A DNA stretch of 56,027 nt. It comes from Nitrosomonas sp. (lineage in GTDB: Bacteria; Pseudomonadota; Gammaproteobacteria; Burkholderiales; Nitrosomonadaceae). Positions 34,209-43,993 of the stretch are shown here, piece by piece. The DNA lies in NCBI RefSeq assembly GCF_019752415.1, contig NZ_JAIEME010000012.1, positions 1-56,027 of the forward strand. Reading direction: 5' to 3'. Below the pieces are notes generated by a model. It was not told where the DNA came from. It saw only the letters and a program-made list of their open reading frames with translations, and did no database searches. The stretch's first letter is position 1; every line of letters begins with the position of its first letter. The translations under genes and the position numbers were made by a program.

Positions 34209-36757
34209 TACCAATCCTCCCGCACCGCACGTATCACATTACCGGATACGACCTGCCTCCCGGTCAGCAGTGCCGTCAGCGCCGCTGAAACCAACATAAT
34301 CCCGGCGATCATCGTCAACCAACCCCATGGCAGATGCAATTGCATGGTCCAATGGAAGGATTGCGGATTGACAATAAAAACCAGAATTAGACTGATACCC
34401 CACCCCAATACAAAGCCCAACACAATTCCAAGCAGCGTTAACAAACCACCTTCCGCAGCCAGCATCGCAAAAATTTGCCGCCGCATGACACCAATATGGC
34501 GCAACATACCGAATTCTTTCGCGCGCGCCAATGTTTGCGCCGAGAAACTGGCCGCCACGCCCATTAATCCAATCACCACCGCCACCATTTCCAATATATA
34601 AGTCACCGCAAAACTGCGATCAAATATTTCCAAGCTTAATGCACGCATATCACTCGACCGGGAGATCTCCAGCGCCGCGCCAAATGGCAATTGCCGTAAA
34701 TTCGCGATGGCTGCATCCGCTGTCATTTCAGCTTGCAACCACAAAGCGACCGTATTAACACTCAAATCCCCAGTTAATCTCTGATAATCCGCCAGTTGCA
34801 TCTGTACCGCGCCAAATTGACGGCCATAATCACGCCACACACCGGCAACCAGAAACTCACTGGATGTTGCGCCGATCGGCAATGTCACTTTTCCTCCTAC
34901 CCGGTAACCATATAAATCAACCATCGCTTCCGACACCCAGACCGGCATTACATTTTCGGGCAGTGCTCCTGGCGCAATCCTATCATCCGTCAACGGCAGC
35001 GTATTCCGCGCATCGGTTTTATCGATAGGGCGAGCAAACAAGGTGATTTCCGGCCGGTTCGCGTCGAGTGACAGTTGCTGCGTACGGAAAAAATCCACAC
35101 GATCAAAACCGGGTAGCTCGGCTATCGCCTTTTGCGTGTCGGGTTGGAAACCGCCTTGATCACCGTTTGCCGCAGCGCGCACATATAAATCGGCCGGTAA
35201 CACATGCCCCAGCCAGTCATCGATCGATACGCGGAAACTCGTCACCATGATCGCCATTGCCACCATCAGACTAAAACTAGCCAGTATCCCGCCCAGCGCG
35301 ATAGCAGCCTGGTTAGGCGCATTTGCCAGGCGCGCCAGCACCAGTGTAAAAACAGCGCTTAACCGGTAACGCTGCAATTGGCTCAATAGCTTCGAAAAAG
35401 TCCATGCTGCAAAACGCGGCATCAATGCAATGCCACCGATCAACAGCAATGCAATGGCCAAATAGCCGAATACCGGCAGTCCAAAAATGGGCGGCAGTTG
35501 CGTGAACAGCAGGGCGACCGATAAACAAATCACAGCAAACCAAGGCGGTGAGAATTTTGCCATGGCCACATCCTCACTGCCGGACCGCAAAGCCAGCGCA
35601 GGCCTAGCACGCGCCGACTCTAATGCTGGTGCAATACTTCCCAACATTGTCACAATGATCCCAACCAGAAAGAATATCAATGCAGCCATTGGATCAAAAT
35701 AAATGCTGGGCTTAACACCCGGAAAGAAGTTAGTGCCTAAATCTCCGCCCAGTAACTGAATCGCCGTGGCGGCAATAGCATATCCTAAGCCCAATCCCAG
35801 CAGCGAACCGATCACCCCGAGGATTGCCCCTTCGGTAATGATTTGCTGCAACAATTGCTGCCGTGTAAAGCCCAGGACACGTAACAATGCAAATTGCTGC
35901 CGCCTCCGGATGACTGAGAGCACCTGCGTGGAAAACACCAGAAACGTACCAGTAAACAACGCCACCAGCGCCAGCATGTTCAAGTTAACCCGGTATGCGC
36001 GCGACATATTGGCAATCCGCTTTTCCTGATCGATGGCTTCAGTAACCCGATACGATTCGCCCAGTTCCTCAGCCAGCTTGATTTTAAACGCTGCATGATT
36101 GACACCATTCTGTAGTTTCAACTCGACCCGTGACAATAAACCAAGCTGCTGGAAACGCCACTGCGCCACGCCAATATCCATCACCGCAATGCGTTGCCCT
36201 GCCCGTGCCCGCACCAAACCACCGGCCACGCGCAAGGTAATGGTCTGCAATCCCACATGCAAGGATAGCGAATCGCCTTGCTTCACTTGCAACCATTCCA
36301 TGGCTGCTGGTGACAGAAAAATAGCATCGCTTGCTAGCCGATCCAGCGTTTTTCCTTCCTCAGTCAATCCCAGTAAATCCGGTGAAATCTGCACCGCCCG
36401 GAACATATCAATACCGATGATTTTCAGTTTGTGATCATTTCTGTTTTGCAGTTTACCCGGCACCACCACATCCAATTCCAAAACCGGATTCGCTAACGCC
36501 ACGCCTTCAGTATTGGCCAGCAAGGGATAAAGCGATTCATCAAAAAATGCTTTCCGGCCATATACCTGCAAATCCGATTGCCCGGAAAGGCTCTTACTGG
36601 CCGCAGAAAACTCATTAAAAGCCGCCGTATTGATCAAATGGATTGAAAACGCCATAGCGACACCGATGGCAATGGCAACGAGTGCCACGATCATTTGTAT
36701 AAAATGCGCACGCCATTCACCGAATAACAGCCAGCGGGATAACGATGCCGTACTCAT
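34208..36757 (-). CDS. FtsX-like ABC transporter permease (AttFG/LolCE type)
   Basis: The 849-residue protein has about ten membrane spans in two FtsX-type halves: GTFLVFSTQVLSVIRRRQQ with LRVLGFTRQQLL, and later VGLMGVAASFSAQTLARAKE with LRHIGVMRRQIF. Large periplasmic domains lie between. It starts 3 nt after the ATPase stop and overlaps attH at its own stop, so the three genes form one transcript. Like LolCDE/MacB it should act mechanically on lipids or lipoproteins at the inner membrane. Confidence 0.9.
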   Translation of the reverse strand: MSTASLSRWLLFGEWRAHFIQMIVALVAIAIGVAMAFSIHLINTAAFNEFSAASKSLSGQSDLQVYGRKAFFDESLYPLLANTEGVALANPVLELDVVVPGKLQNRNDHKLKIIGIDMFRAVQISPDLLGLTEEGKTLDRLASDAIFLSPAAMEWLQVKQGDSLSLHVGLQTITLRVAGGLVRARAGQRIAVMDIGVAQWRFQQLGLLSRVELKLQNGVNHAAFKIKLAEELGESYRVTEAIDQEKRIANMSRAYRVNLNMLALVALFTGTFLVFSTQVLSVIRRRQQFALLRVLGFTRQQLLQQIITEGAILGVIGSLLGLGLGYAIAATAIQLLGGDLGTNFFPGVKPSIYFDPMAALIFFLVGIIVTMLGSIAPALESARARPALALRSGSEDVAMAKFSPPWFAVICLSVALLFTQLPPIFGLPVFGYLAIALLLIGGIALMPRFAAWTFSKLLSQLQRYRLSAVFTLVLARLANAPNQAAIALGGILASFSLMVAMAIMVTSFRVSIDDWLGHVLPADLYVRAAANGDQGGFQPDTQKAIAELPGFDRVDFFRTQQLSLDANRPEITLFARPIDKTDARNTLPLTDDRIAPGALPENVMPVWVSEAMVDLYGYRVGGKVTLPIGATSSEFLVAGVWRDYGRQFGAVQMQLADYQRLTGDLSVNTVALWLQAEMTADAAIANLRQLPFGAALEISRSSDMRALSLEIFDRSFAVTYILEMVAVVIGLMGVAASFSAQTLARAKEFGMLRHIGVMRRQIFAMLAAEGGLLTLLGIVLGFVLGWGISLILVFIVNPQSFHWTMQLHLPWGWLTMIAGIMLVSAALTALLTGRQVVSGNVIRAVREDW

Positions 36758-36760
36758 TCG

Positions 36761-37426
36761 CTACACTCTGATTTCACTGGATGCAAGCCCATCCTTGGTC
36801 AAATTCAACACAAAATCCGCCGTTGCAGCCGCAGCATGCGAATGCGTCACGAGAATACCCGTAGCGCCGTTGGTTTTGATTTCCGCGCGCATTAACTGGA
36901 GAATCTCGTGCGCCGTATCCGGATCGAGATTACCCGTCGGTTCGTCCGCCAGCATCAATTTAGGCCGGTGTATCAGTGCCCGCGCAATCGCAACACGCTG
37001 CAACTCCCCGCCGGATAACTGATGCGGAAAATGATGCCCGCGATCGCGCAAACCCACACCAGCCAGCATCTGTTCCACACGATCCGTTGGCGCGCCATTC
37101 AGCAATAAAGGTAAGGCGATATTCTGAGACAGGGTCAGATGGGGCAGCACATGAAACGCCTGAAATATGAAGCCAAACTGCTCACGCCGCAGTTGTGTGG
37201 CGGCATCATCATTCAGCGATGAAATCGCCACGCCGTTAATGCGAATCTCACCCGAATCGGGCGTATCCAACCCGGCAATCAGATTCAACAGCGTCGATTT
37301 GCCCACACCCGAATCACCCATGATGGCCACATACTCGCCAGCTTTCAGGGTATACGTTAAATTGGTCAGCACCTTCCGCCCTTCCGCATAGGCCTTATTG
37401 ATATGACATAATTCAAGCATTTGCAT
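36761..37426 (-). CDS. ABC transporter ATP-binding protein (LolD/AttE type)
   Basis: The start ATG 37426 (MQMLELCHINKAY) is chosen over an upstream GTG. In 221 residues: Walker A GDSGVGKSTLLN, Q-loop FIFQAFHVL, signature LSGGELQRVAIARAL, Walker B LMLADEPTGNLD, and the switch His in VTHSHAA. It powers the FtsX-like permease encoded 3 nt downstream. First gene of the three-gene operon. Confidence 0.92.
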   Translation of the reverse strand: MQMLELCHINKAYAEGRKVLTNLTYTLKAGEYVAIMGDSGVGKSTLLNLIAGLDTPDSGEIRINGVAISSLNDDAATQLRREQFGFIFQAFHVLPHLTLSQNIALPLLLNGAPTDRVEQMLAGVGLRDRGHHFPHQLSGGELQRVAIARALIHRPKLMLADEPTGNLDPDTAHEILQLMRAEIKTNGATGILVTHSHAAAATADFVLNLTKDGLASSEIRV

Positions 37427-37599
37427 TGACACCACTGGATGTTGGATTACTTTTTAAATTCATTGAAACATACCTCTATGACCCGGATAAACTGTAGAAA
37501 GAATACAACCGTGCTTTAACAAACCTATCGATTTATGCTTAAATGTACCACGTAACAAAAATTAATTTTAAGCACTTCTAAAAATACAGGAGAAATCTT

Positions 37600-37881
37600 A
37601 TGGCAAAAGCCAGCGCACGTCACATTTTGGTAAAGACCGAAGAACAATGTAACAACCTGAAAGCGGAAATTGAAAATGGCGCAGAATTCAGCCAATTGGC
37701 ACAACAACATTCGTTATGCCCATCCGGCAAACAAGGCGGCGACTTGGGTGAATTTGGCCGCGGACAAATGGTGAAGGAATTTGATACCGTCGTTTTCAGT
37801 GCCCCGGTGGGTGAAGTGCAAGGCCCGGTTAAAACCCAATTTGGGTATCATTTGCTGGAAGTGACAAAACGTAGCGATTAG
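37600..37881 (+). CDS. ppiC: Parvulin-type peptidyl-prolyl isomerase
   Basis: The 93-residue protein is a single PpiC-type parvulin domain: [14 protein letters not shown], then [23 protein letters not shown] and [14 protein letters not shown]. It has a ribosome site (AGGAGAAATCTT). No signal peptide, so it acts in the cytosol. Intact. The HlyC-like gene lies 39 nt downstream. Confidence 0.95.
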   Translation: MAKASARHILVKTEEQCNNLKAEIENGAEFSQLAQQHSLCPSGKQGGDLGEFGRGQMVKEFDTVVFSAPVGEVQGPVKTQFGYHLLEVTKRSD

Positions 37882-37920
37882 AACGCCTATTTGTCTCAAT
37901 CAACCGCCAGTGATCAGATC

Positions 37921-38439
37921 ATGCCAGATACTGCTCCGTCATTACCTATTGATAAGACCAAGATCCGTCTTTTGACGGGAATCAACCCCGCGCAAGCGCT
38001 GGGATTCGCTGTCAGCTATTTAATGACCAAACCGGCTTTTGCATGTCTGCAATTCGGACACTGGTCTCGCATTCTAGTCGGACAAATTAATCGCGGCCAC
38101 TATCTGATTGCCTCAGATAGCGGACGTATCGTCGGGTTTATCGGCTGGGCACTGACCACTCAGGAGAAGGGCGATATGTGGCTTGCTGGGCAGGGTGAGC
38201 TCTCCTTCGAGGACAGCAAAGCCGGCGAGATCATGCTGATTAACGCGTGGGCGGCAGAAACTAACGATGTGACGAAAATCATCCTTGAGCGACTACGCGT
38301 GATCGGCCGGGTTCAGAAGATGGTCTATTTCAAGCGCCTCTATCCGGATGGGCGCATCCATTCCGGGCGGCTCAGTGTCAACGCCTTCGTCGACGCGCAT
38401 ATCCGCTCCGCTCGATCCGGCGAAAAATCCAGTAACTGA
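37921..38439 (+). CDS. HlyC-like toxin-activating acyltransferase, standalone
   Basis: The start is ATG 37921 or TTG 37891. From the ATG, QFGHWSRILVGQINRGHYLIA (His47 in the spot of the catalytic His), VGFIGWAL and GEIMLINAWAAE follow the HlyC family pattern of RTX-toxin lysine acyltransferases. The family's catalytic Asp appears replaced by Asn108 (LINAW). No RTX toxin gene is next to it. It may act on another protein or be inactive. It follows the parvulin gene and could be co-transcribed. Confidence 0.6.
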   Translation: MPDTAPSLPIDKTKIRLLTGINPAQALGFAVSYLMTKPAFACLQFGHWSRILVGQINRGHYLIASDSGRIVGFIGWALTTQEKGDMWLAGQGELSFEDSKAGEIMLINAWAAETNDVTKIILERLRVIGRVQKMVYFKRLYPDGRIHSGRLSVNAFVDAHIRSARSGEKSSN

Positions 38440-38749
38440 GACTCTCCAAAAAGCACATAATTCGCCCGTACATAATGTCGGCTCGCACACCGGATCCAAA
38501 CTAAATCCTGTAATTAGGAGTCATCCAGATTTGTCTAATCTCAGCAACAATCCCTCATTAAGCAAACCTCACACACATCAAAGTTTGGGTAGGACTGTCC
38601 ATGCTCAGAGAGCCGTTTTTGTATCGGGTCGCGTGGAGGAGGGTATGCATCACATCAGGCGGCAACAAACGCTATGGAGTGTGAGAACAATACCGTTATC
38701 CCTCATCGCCGTGTTCGTAAAAGAGCCATATTTTCAGCACTAGTGATCC
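38440..38749. other. Intergenic region, no gene seen
   Basis: This 310-bp stretch between the HlyC-like and ABC exporter genes has no frame with support. I see no clear promoter motifs or RNA structure. Confidence 0.5.
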
Positions 38750-40513
38750 ATGGCAGAACTTCCACACACCACTCAAACCCGCTGGCAATCCATCAAAAAA
38801 GCAGCACAATTTATCGCACCTTACCAGCGCCAGGTCGTCTACAGCTTGCTGGCTCTGTTATTTACGGCGACGATTACCTTATCCATCGGACAAGGTATCC
38901 GGCTGCTCATTGATCAAGGATTTGCGACGCAGTCCAAAGATCTGTTGAGTCAATATGTGGTGATTTTTGTACTGCTGGTGATCGCCTTGGCCATCGGCAC
39001 GTTTACCCGGTACTACTGGGTTACCTGGCTGGGCGAGCGGGTGATTGCCGATATTCGCAGTAAAGTATTCAACCATCTGATTCATCTGCATCCAGGATTT
39101 TTTGAGGAAAACCGCAGCCTTGAAATCCAATCGCGCCTGACCGCCGATATGACGTTACTGCAAACTGTGATCGGCTCATCCGTATCGTTTGCGTTACGTA
39201 ATCTGATCATGATGATAGGCGGCATTATCTGGTTATTTATCACCAATGCGAAGCTGGCCGCATTAGTAACAATTTGCGTGCCGCTGGTGGTGGTGCCGAT
39301 ATTGATTTATGGCCGCCGCGTGCGGCATTTGTCACGCCAAAGCCAGGATAAAATTGCTGCGGTCGGCGCGTATGTCGGTGAAGTACTTGGCCAGATCAAA
39401 ACAGTTCAAGCCTACAATCATCAATCCATTGATCAACGCAAATTTTATGATCATGTAGAAGAAGCCTTTGCCGTCGCCAAACAGCGCGCCACGCAACGCG
39501 CATTACTGATCGCCATCGTCATCCTGCTGGTGCTGGGTGCCGTGGGATTCATGCTATGGGTGGGTGGCATTGATGTGATCGAAGGTCGTATCAGTGCGGG
39601 TGAATTGGCTGCTTTTGTGTTCTATAGCGTCATCGTCGGTTCGGCCGTTGCCTCTATTTCGGAAGTGATTGGTGAGTTACAGCGCGCAGCCGGTGCGGCC
39701 GAGCGGACGATAGAATTATTACAAGCGCAAAATCTGATCCAATCGCCTGAAAAACCCCATCCTTTGCCGAAAGTATCCGGAAATATCACCATTGATCAGC
39801 TGTGCTTCGCCTACCCTTCGCGTCCCGATGTGCTTGCTATCGATCATTTGACGCTGACTATCCGGGCGGGAGAAACGCTGGCCTTGGTAGGCCCTTCGGG
39901 TGCGGGAAAATCTACGTTGTTTGATTTGTTGCTACGCTTCTTTGACAATCAATCCGGCAGTATCAAATTGGAGGGTATTGATATCCGGAACCTGGATATT
40001 TTTGTCTTACGCCGGTGCTTTGCCCTAGTCGCACAAAACCCGGCTTTATTTTATGGCACCATCAGCGACAACCTGCGCTATGCCCGTCCCGATGCCAGTG
40101 ATGCAGAAGTCGAAGCTGCGGCCGATGCGGCCTACGCGCACGACTTTATCAGCAAATTGCCACAAGGCTATCAAACCCTGCTGGGAGATTCCGGATTGGG
40201 GCTATCGGGCGGGCAAAAGCAACGACTGGCCATTGCACGCGCCATATTAGCTGATGCACCGATACTTTTATTAGATGAAGCCACCAGCGCGCTGGATGCG
40301 CAAAGTGAGTTTTGGGTGCAGCAAGCATTGCAACGATTGATGCGCAACCGCACCACACTAGTCATCGCGCATCGTCTGGCAACGGTACAATCCGCCGACC
40401 GCATTGCAGTGTTGGATCATGGGCGGCTGGATGCGCTGGGAACACATGCTGAGTTACTGCAATCGAGTGCATTGTATGCAAGATTAGCTGCTTTGCAATT
40501 GCAGCCGGAATAA
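38750..40513 (+). CDS. MsbA-like ABC exporter (half-transporter)
   Basis: The 587-residue protein has an N-terminal six-span membrane domain (residues 20-310) and a C-terminal ATPase: Walker A GPSGAGKSTLFD, Q-loop, signature LSGGQKQRLAIARAIL, Walker B ILLLDEATSALDA, and His in VIAHRLATV. It should work as a homodimer and export lipid-like or drug substrates. It stands alone. Which substrate cannot be told. Confidence 0.88.
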   Translation: MAELPHTTQTRWQSIKKAAQFIAPYQRQVVYSLLALLFTATITLSIGQGIRLLIDQGFATQSKDLLSQYVVIFVLLVIALAIGTFTRYYWVTWLGERVIADIRSKVFNHLIHLHPGFFEENRSLEIQSRLTADMTLLQTVIGSSVSFALRNLIMMIGGIIWLFITNAKLAALVTICVPLVVVPILIYGRRVRHLSRQSQDKIAAVGAYVGEVLGQIKTVQAYNHQSIDQRKFYDHVEEAFAVAKQRATQRALLIAIVILLVLGAVGFMLWVGGIDVIEGRISAGELAAFVFYSVIVGSAVASISEVIGELQRAAGAAERTIELLQAQNLIQSPEKPHPLPKVSGNITIDQLCFAYPSRPDVLAIDHLTLTIRAGETLALVGPSGAGKSTLFDLLLRFFDNQSGSIKLEGIDIRNLDIFVLRRCFALVAQNPALFYGTISDNLRYARPDASDAEVEAAADAAYAHDFISKLPQGYQTLLGDSGLGLSGGQKQRLAIARAILADAPILLLDEATSALDAQSEFWVQQALQRLMRNRTTLVIAHRLATVQSADRIAVLDHGRLDALGTHAELLQSSALYARLAALQLQPE

Positions 40514-40557
40514 GAAAAAAGGTTTAAGCGTCTCATGCGCATTTAAAATCGCCTGTC

Positions 40558-40998
40558 TTACGTTTTCTTCACTCCGCGCTTCAGCTTGTTTTCCTTCAAT
40601 CTATTGGGTTGCCTAAACCGATTTTTACCAGCAATACGGAGGAGGCGAAGAAATTTTGGACATTCAAAATGGTTTGGTGCTTTGCAGACCGCTGCGTGAC
40701 GAAGCCCATCACGCATAGCAGTCAATTCTTCAATTGTCTTGTCCAGCTCATCCGCTTTGGTCAAAAGCAGCGCTCTATTAATGTCGGGACCATCAGGAGT
40801 AAACATTTCAGCAATCTCATCAAGCGAAAAACCGGCGTTGCGCCCCAAAGCTATTAAAGCCAGCCGTTCTATCACATTGGCGCTGAATAAACGGCGTAAT
40901 CCACTCCGGCCATTTGATTGAATCAATCCTTTTTCTTCATAAAATCGTAATGTTGAGGCTGGTAATCCAGATGCCTTTGCGACCTCGGTTATATCCAT
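40558..40998 (-). CDS. MerR-family regulator
   Basis: The 146-residue protein begins MDITEVAKASGLPASTLRFYEEKGLI, the MerR winged helix, followed by a coiled-coil dimer helix and a C-terminal CKAPNHFECPKF with two Cys that could bind metal or sense oxidation. It is divergent from the methyltransferase gene. The shared region carries a 19-bp-spacer promoter with a palindrome, the MerR hallmark. It likely activates that promoter on a signal such as a chalcogen or thiol stress. Confidence 0.88.
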   Translation of the reverse strand: MDITEVAKASGLPASTLRFYEEKGLIQSNGRSGLRRLFSANVIERLALIALGRNAGFSLDEIAEMFTPDGPDINRALLLTKADELDKTIEELTAMRDGLRHAAVCKAPNHFECPKFLRLLRIAGKNRFRQPNRLKENKLKRGVKKT

Positions 40999-41022
40999 TA
41001 TTTCACCTGCTGTAATTAATAC

Positions 41023-41053
41023 TTGACTTCAAGTCGACTTGAGCTTTTATCCT
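41023..41053 (+). promoter_or_regulatory. MerR-type promoter with 19-bp spacer
   Basis: -35 TTGACT (41023-41028) and -10 TATCCT (41048-41053) are 19 bp apart, longer than normal, and the perfect palindrome TCAAGTCGACTTGA (41029-41042) sits between them. This is how MerR proteins twist DNA to activate transcription. It drives the methyltransferase and exporter genes. Confidence 0.8.
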
Positions 41054-41136
41054 AGCTCAGTGCATAAATTTGTACAACACCTGAGCAATTAAATTGATGG
41101 CTTGTCATTAATCTTTTAAGAATTTAAGGAGCTGCT

Positions 41137-41787
41137 ATGGAAGCAAGTTTTTGGCATCAAAAATGGGAACAAGGGGATATTGGTTTTCATGAAAGTGAGG
41201 CAAATCCGTTTTTAATAGAACATTTTGAAGCATTAAATCTGACAAAGGGAAGCCGTATATTCCTGCCGTTGTGCGGCAAAACACGTGATGCGGCATGGTT
41301 GCTTGCCTGCGGTTATCGAGTTGTTTGCGCAGAATTGAGCGAACTGGCTATTAAAGAGTTGTTTAAAGAACTTGGTTTAGAACCAGAAATTTCCAAAATT
41401 GGTCAATTGGCTCGTTATCGTGCTGAAGATATTGAAATATTAGTAGGTGATATTTTTGCCGTGTCTGCTGAATATCTTGGGCCCATAAGCGCGATATACG
41501 ATCGTGCTGCTTTAGTTGCTCTGCCTGCGTGCATACGAAAGCACTATACGTCACACCTGATGAACATAACCGGCACTGCGCCACAGTTGCTGATCACTTA
41601 TGAATACGATCAACTGCTCATGGATGGCCCGCCGTTTTCAGTGAACCAGGACGAAGTAAAACAACACTATGGCACTTCTTATCAATTGGAATCTGTTGGG
41701 AGCAAGAATGTTGCGGGCGGATTGAAAGGAAAAGTTGCGTCAACGGAGACCGCTTGGTTGTTAAGAAAAAACAAGATAATAGGATAG
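41137..41787 (+). CDS. tpm: Thiopurine S-methyltransferase (TPMT) family
   Basis: The 216-residue protein has FWHQKWEQGDIGFHE at the N-terminus, FLPLCGKTRDAAWLLACGYRVV as the SAM site and YDRAALVALPACIRKHY, the TPMT family pattern. In bacteria it methylates selenite and tellurite compounds to volatile products. AAGGAG lies before ATG. The TSUP exporter gene follows after 6 nt. The regulator is on the other strand. Confidence 0.9.
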   Translation: MEASFWHQKWEQGDIGFHESEANPFLIEHFEALNLTKGSRIFLPLCGKTRDAAWLLACGYRVVCAELSELAIKELFKELGLEPEISKIGQLARYRAEDIEILVGDIFAVSAEYLGPISAIYDRAALVALPACIRKHYTSHLMNITGTAPQLLITYEYDQLLMDGPPFSVNQDEVKQHYGTSYQLESVGSKNVAGGLKGKVASTETAWLLRKNKIIG

Positions 41788-41793
41788 ATTTAT

Positions 41794-42603
41794 ATGCCGG
41801 GAATTGAATGGATATTGTTGTATCTTGTCTTGGGTGCCTTAGTTGGCTTTTTGGCAGGCTTACTCGGGCTTGGTGGCGGTGGAATATTGGTTCCTTTGCT
41901 GGCATCCATTTTTACTTACCAGGGTATAAGCGGAGATAACGCAATTCACTTGGCATTAGGAACGTCGCTGGCTTGCATGATCATTTCTTCAACGGCAAGC
42001 ATTCGCGCACATGCTTCTCGAGGTACCGTTGTGTGGCAGGTGGTTGGCGGAATGGCACCCGGAATTATTCTGGGCGCTTTTCTGGCTACACAAGCCGCCG
42101 TCCACGTTAACTCAGCCTACATCGCTATGTTTTTTGCATTGTTCATGGCACTTGTAGCGGGACAAATGTTTCTTAATTGGCAACCGAAACCCAACTCAAA
42201 ACCGGCAACCTTTCTCGGATTGATTGCGGCTGGAATTGGGATCGGATCTGTATCAGCGCTTGCCGCAGTGGGTGGTGGTTTCCTCGCCGTTGCTTACCTC
42301 GGCTATAAGAATGTCAACATAAAAAGCGCCATTGGTACTTCCGCCGCAATTGGATTTCCGATTGCCATCACGGGTACTGCCGGCTACATGATGAGCGGCT
42401 GGTCTATCACATTAAGTGATCCCTATACTCTTGGATTCATTGATGTGCCAGCATTTTTGGCAATTGCGATTACAAGCTCTATTGCGGTCTCCTATGGCGC
42501 GCGCTGCTCCCATAGTTTGCCAGAGGCTTATTTAAAAAAGATATTTGCGGTTATCTCGCTGCTTTTGAGTATCAAGATGTTAATTTCGCTTGTTCATTTT
42601 TGA
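41794..42603 (+). CDS. TauE/SafE (TSUP) membrane exporter
   Basis: The 269-residue protein has about eight membrane spans and two internal repeats with GLLGLGGGGILVPLL near the N-terminus and AVGGGFLAVAYLGY in the second half, the TSUP signature. It moves sulfur-containing anions such as sulfite, or others. Its start is 6 nt after the TPMT stop, so they are one operon under the MerR-type promoter. Confidence 0.9.
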   Translation: MPGIEWILLYLVLGALVGFLAGLLGLGGGGILVPLLASIFTYQGISGDNAIHLALGTSLACMIISSTASIRAHASRGTVVWQVVGGMAPGIILGAFLATQAAVHVNSAYIAMFFALFMALVAGQMFLNWQPKPNSKPATFLGLIAAGIGIGSVSALAAVGGGFLAVAYLGYKNVNIKSAIGTSAAIGFPIAITGTAGYMMSGWSITLSDPYTLGFIDVPAFLAIAITSSIAVSYGARCSHSLPEAYLKKIFAVISLLLSIKMLISLVHF

Positions 42604-42799
42604 CCGAAGGGTGCATGCGTATTCTTTGGAAGCATTTTCATAGTATTTACACCCAATACGCATGACAAGGCATTACACCGGGAAAGCCTGTGAACATGAC
42701 TTACGGTTGACCCCAGCTTTCCCCCCAAGGAGCGGGGAATTGAATCCGCGGAGATTAAAAGAATTCTGCGTAAGATCATGTTTCTCGCCTCTTGGTTAT

Positions 42800-43281
42800 G
42801 AATTGCTGGTTTCCGGATTAACTTAAATCCACGGTAATAGTCAAAGCTACCACCGGTGAATCTGATCATAGTTTCTGGCAACTTTTTAAAATAGCGGATA
42901 TTGGCTGAATCCGTGCTGGCAAAATCACCATTTTCAGCATAGTTAATGCTTTTTTTTGTATTCCAGCGCTTCGATTAACTCAGGAATGAGAAAGTTGGTG
43001 TCTGTCCAGCCTTGTCCATGTGAATGCGATAATTGATTGATAGGTACGCCTTCAATTTGGGTTAAAAAATCGGTGCCATGATCGAGGTTAAACCCGCGTA
43101 GAAAATACTGATGGGCTTTACCTTCGCCGCTGTGTTGCGTGGCAATCATGCCGGGTATGGTTTCCAGCACTTCTCCCGGCCGAGTGATCGGCCGATATCT
43201 GATCTGGGCTTGCCCCACATTACCTTGAGAAGCGCTGTCAGCAATGCCAATCATTAGACTGGCCCGTTCAGTAATCAGCAT
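42800..43281 (-). pseudogene. TonB-dependent receptor, plug only, frameshifted
   Basis: The frame 43281-42943 reads GEVLETIPGMIATQHSGEGK, YFLRGFNLDHGTDF and GVPINQLSHSHGQGW, the TonB-receptor plug. A homopolymer (eight T at about 42950, plus strand) shifts the frame; afterwards YAENGDFASTDSANIRYFKK continues, then similarity stops at about 42820. The beta-barrel, some 500 residues, is gone. It lies after a broken hupE on the same strand. Confidence 0.8.
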
Positions 43282-43319
43282 TTCGCTAAATACAACCGAT
43301 TTTACTTTACTGGTTTCAG

Positions 43320-43870
43320 ACTTAATTTCTGTCGTTGTCTTGGCGTTTGTAATTTTTTAATTTATCGGTTTCCTGAGCATTCACATTACTACCGACAGAA
43401 AAAACAAGAACCAATACGGCCAAACGCGCAATCAATATGCCGCTACCATGCGATAACAAGATAGCAAATACAAAGCCAGCCGTGTAGGAAATCAGATTTG
43501 CCGAAGTCGATATTTCCTGGCCATGCGCATAGCCATGAAAAAAACAAAGAATGCGATGATTTGGACATTAAGCGGAGCACTAAACTGAGTCTTGCGGATA
43601 ATGAGTACGCTTAGTATCAGAACGGACAGCAGAATTCTGATTTCCGCATTAGGTACTTCAAAGTTAGCTGCTTCGACGAATTCACCAAAACTCATAATGC
43701 TGGCAAATACCACAGGTTACAGACAGCTTGCCTATGCGACTGTGCAGCCCGACTCCTACCGCAATCATGATCAGAATATGAACCCATCCTTTTAATGGAT
43801 GATGAAAACTATCACGCCAGCCACTACCAATGACAAGAAACATTGTTGGAATTTTCAGAAGAGATAAAGA
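43320..43870 (-). pseudogene. HupE/UreJ-type metal transporter, frameshifted
   Basis: Three phases are needed: HHPLKGWVHILIMIAVGVGL (His-Pro-Leu-x-Gly-x3-His, family core), then VEAANFEVPNAEIRILLSVL, then HGYAHGQEISTSANLISYTA. The order is that of HupE/UreJ nickel/cobalt permeases, with at least two frameshifts. It is read toward the TonB-receptor remnant, and the pair often works together in metal uptake. Confidence 0.75.
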
Positions 43871-43993
43871 CAACAACATGAATAGTCCCAATGAGAGGAA
43901 AAAACCTCTGAGGCTGTCCACGAATAGCGCAATCTGCTGCAGAAAAGCTATTTTGGCTATATTTTCCGATTATTTCTAATTGTTAGTGCCGAT

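Noticed and set aside
42604-42800. Inverted ATGCGTATT/AATACGCAT as an IS end
   Set aside because: The 9-bp arms are short and no transposase lies next to them.
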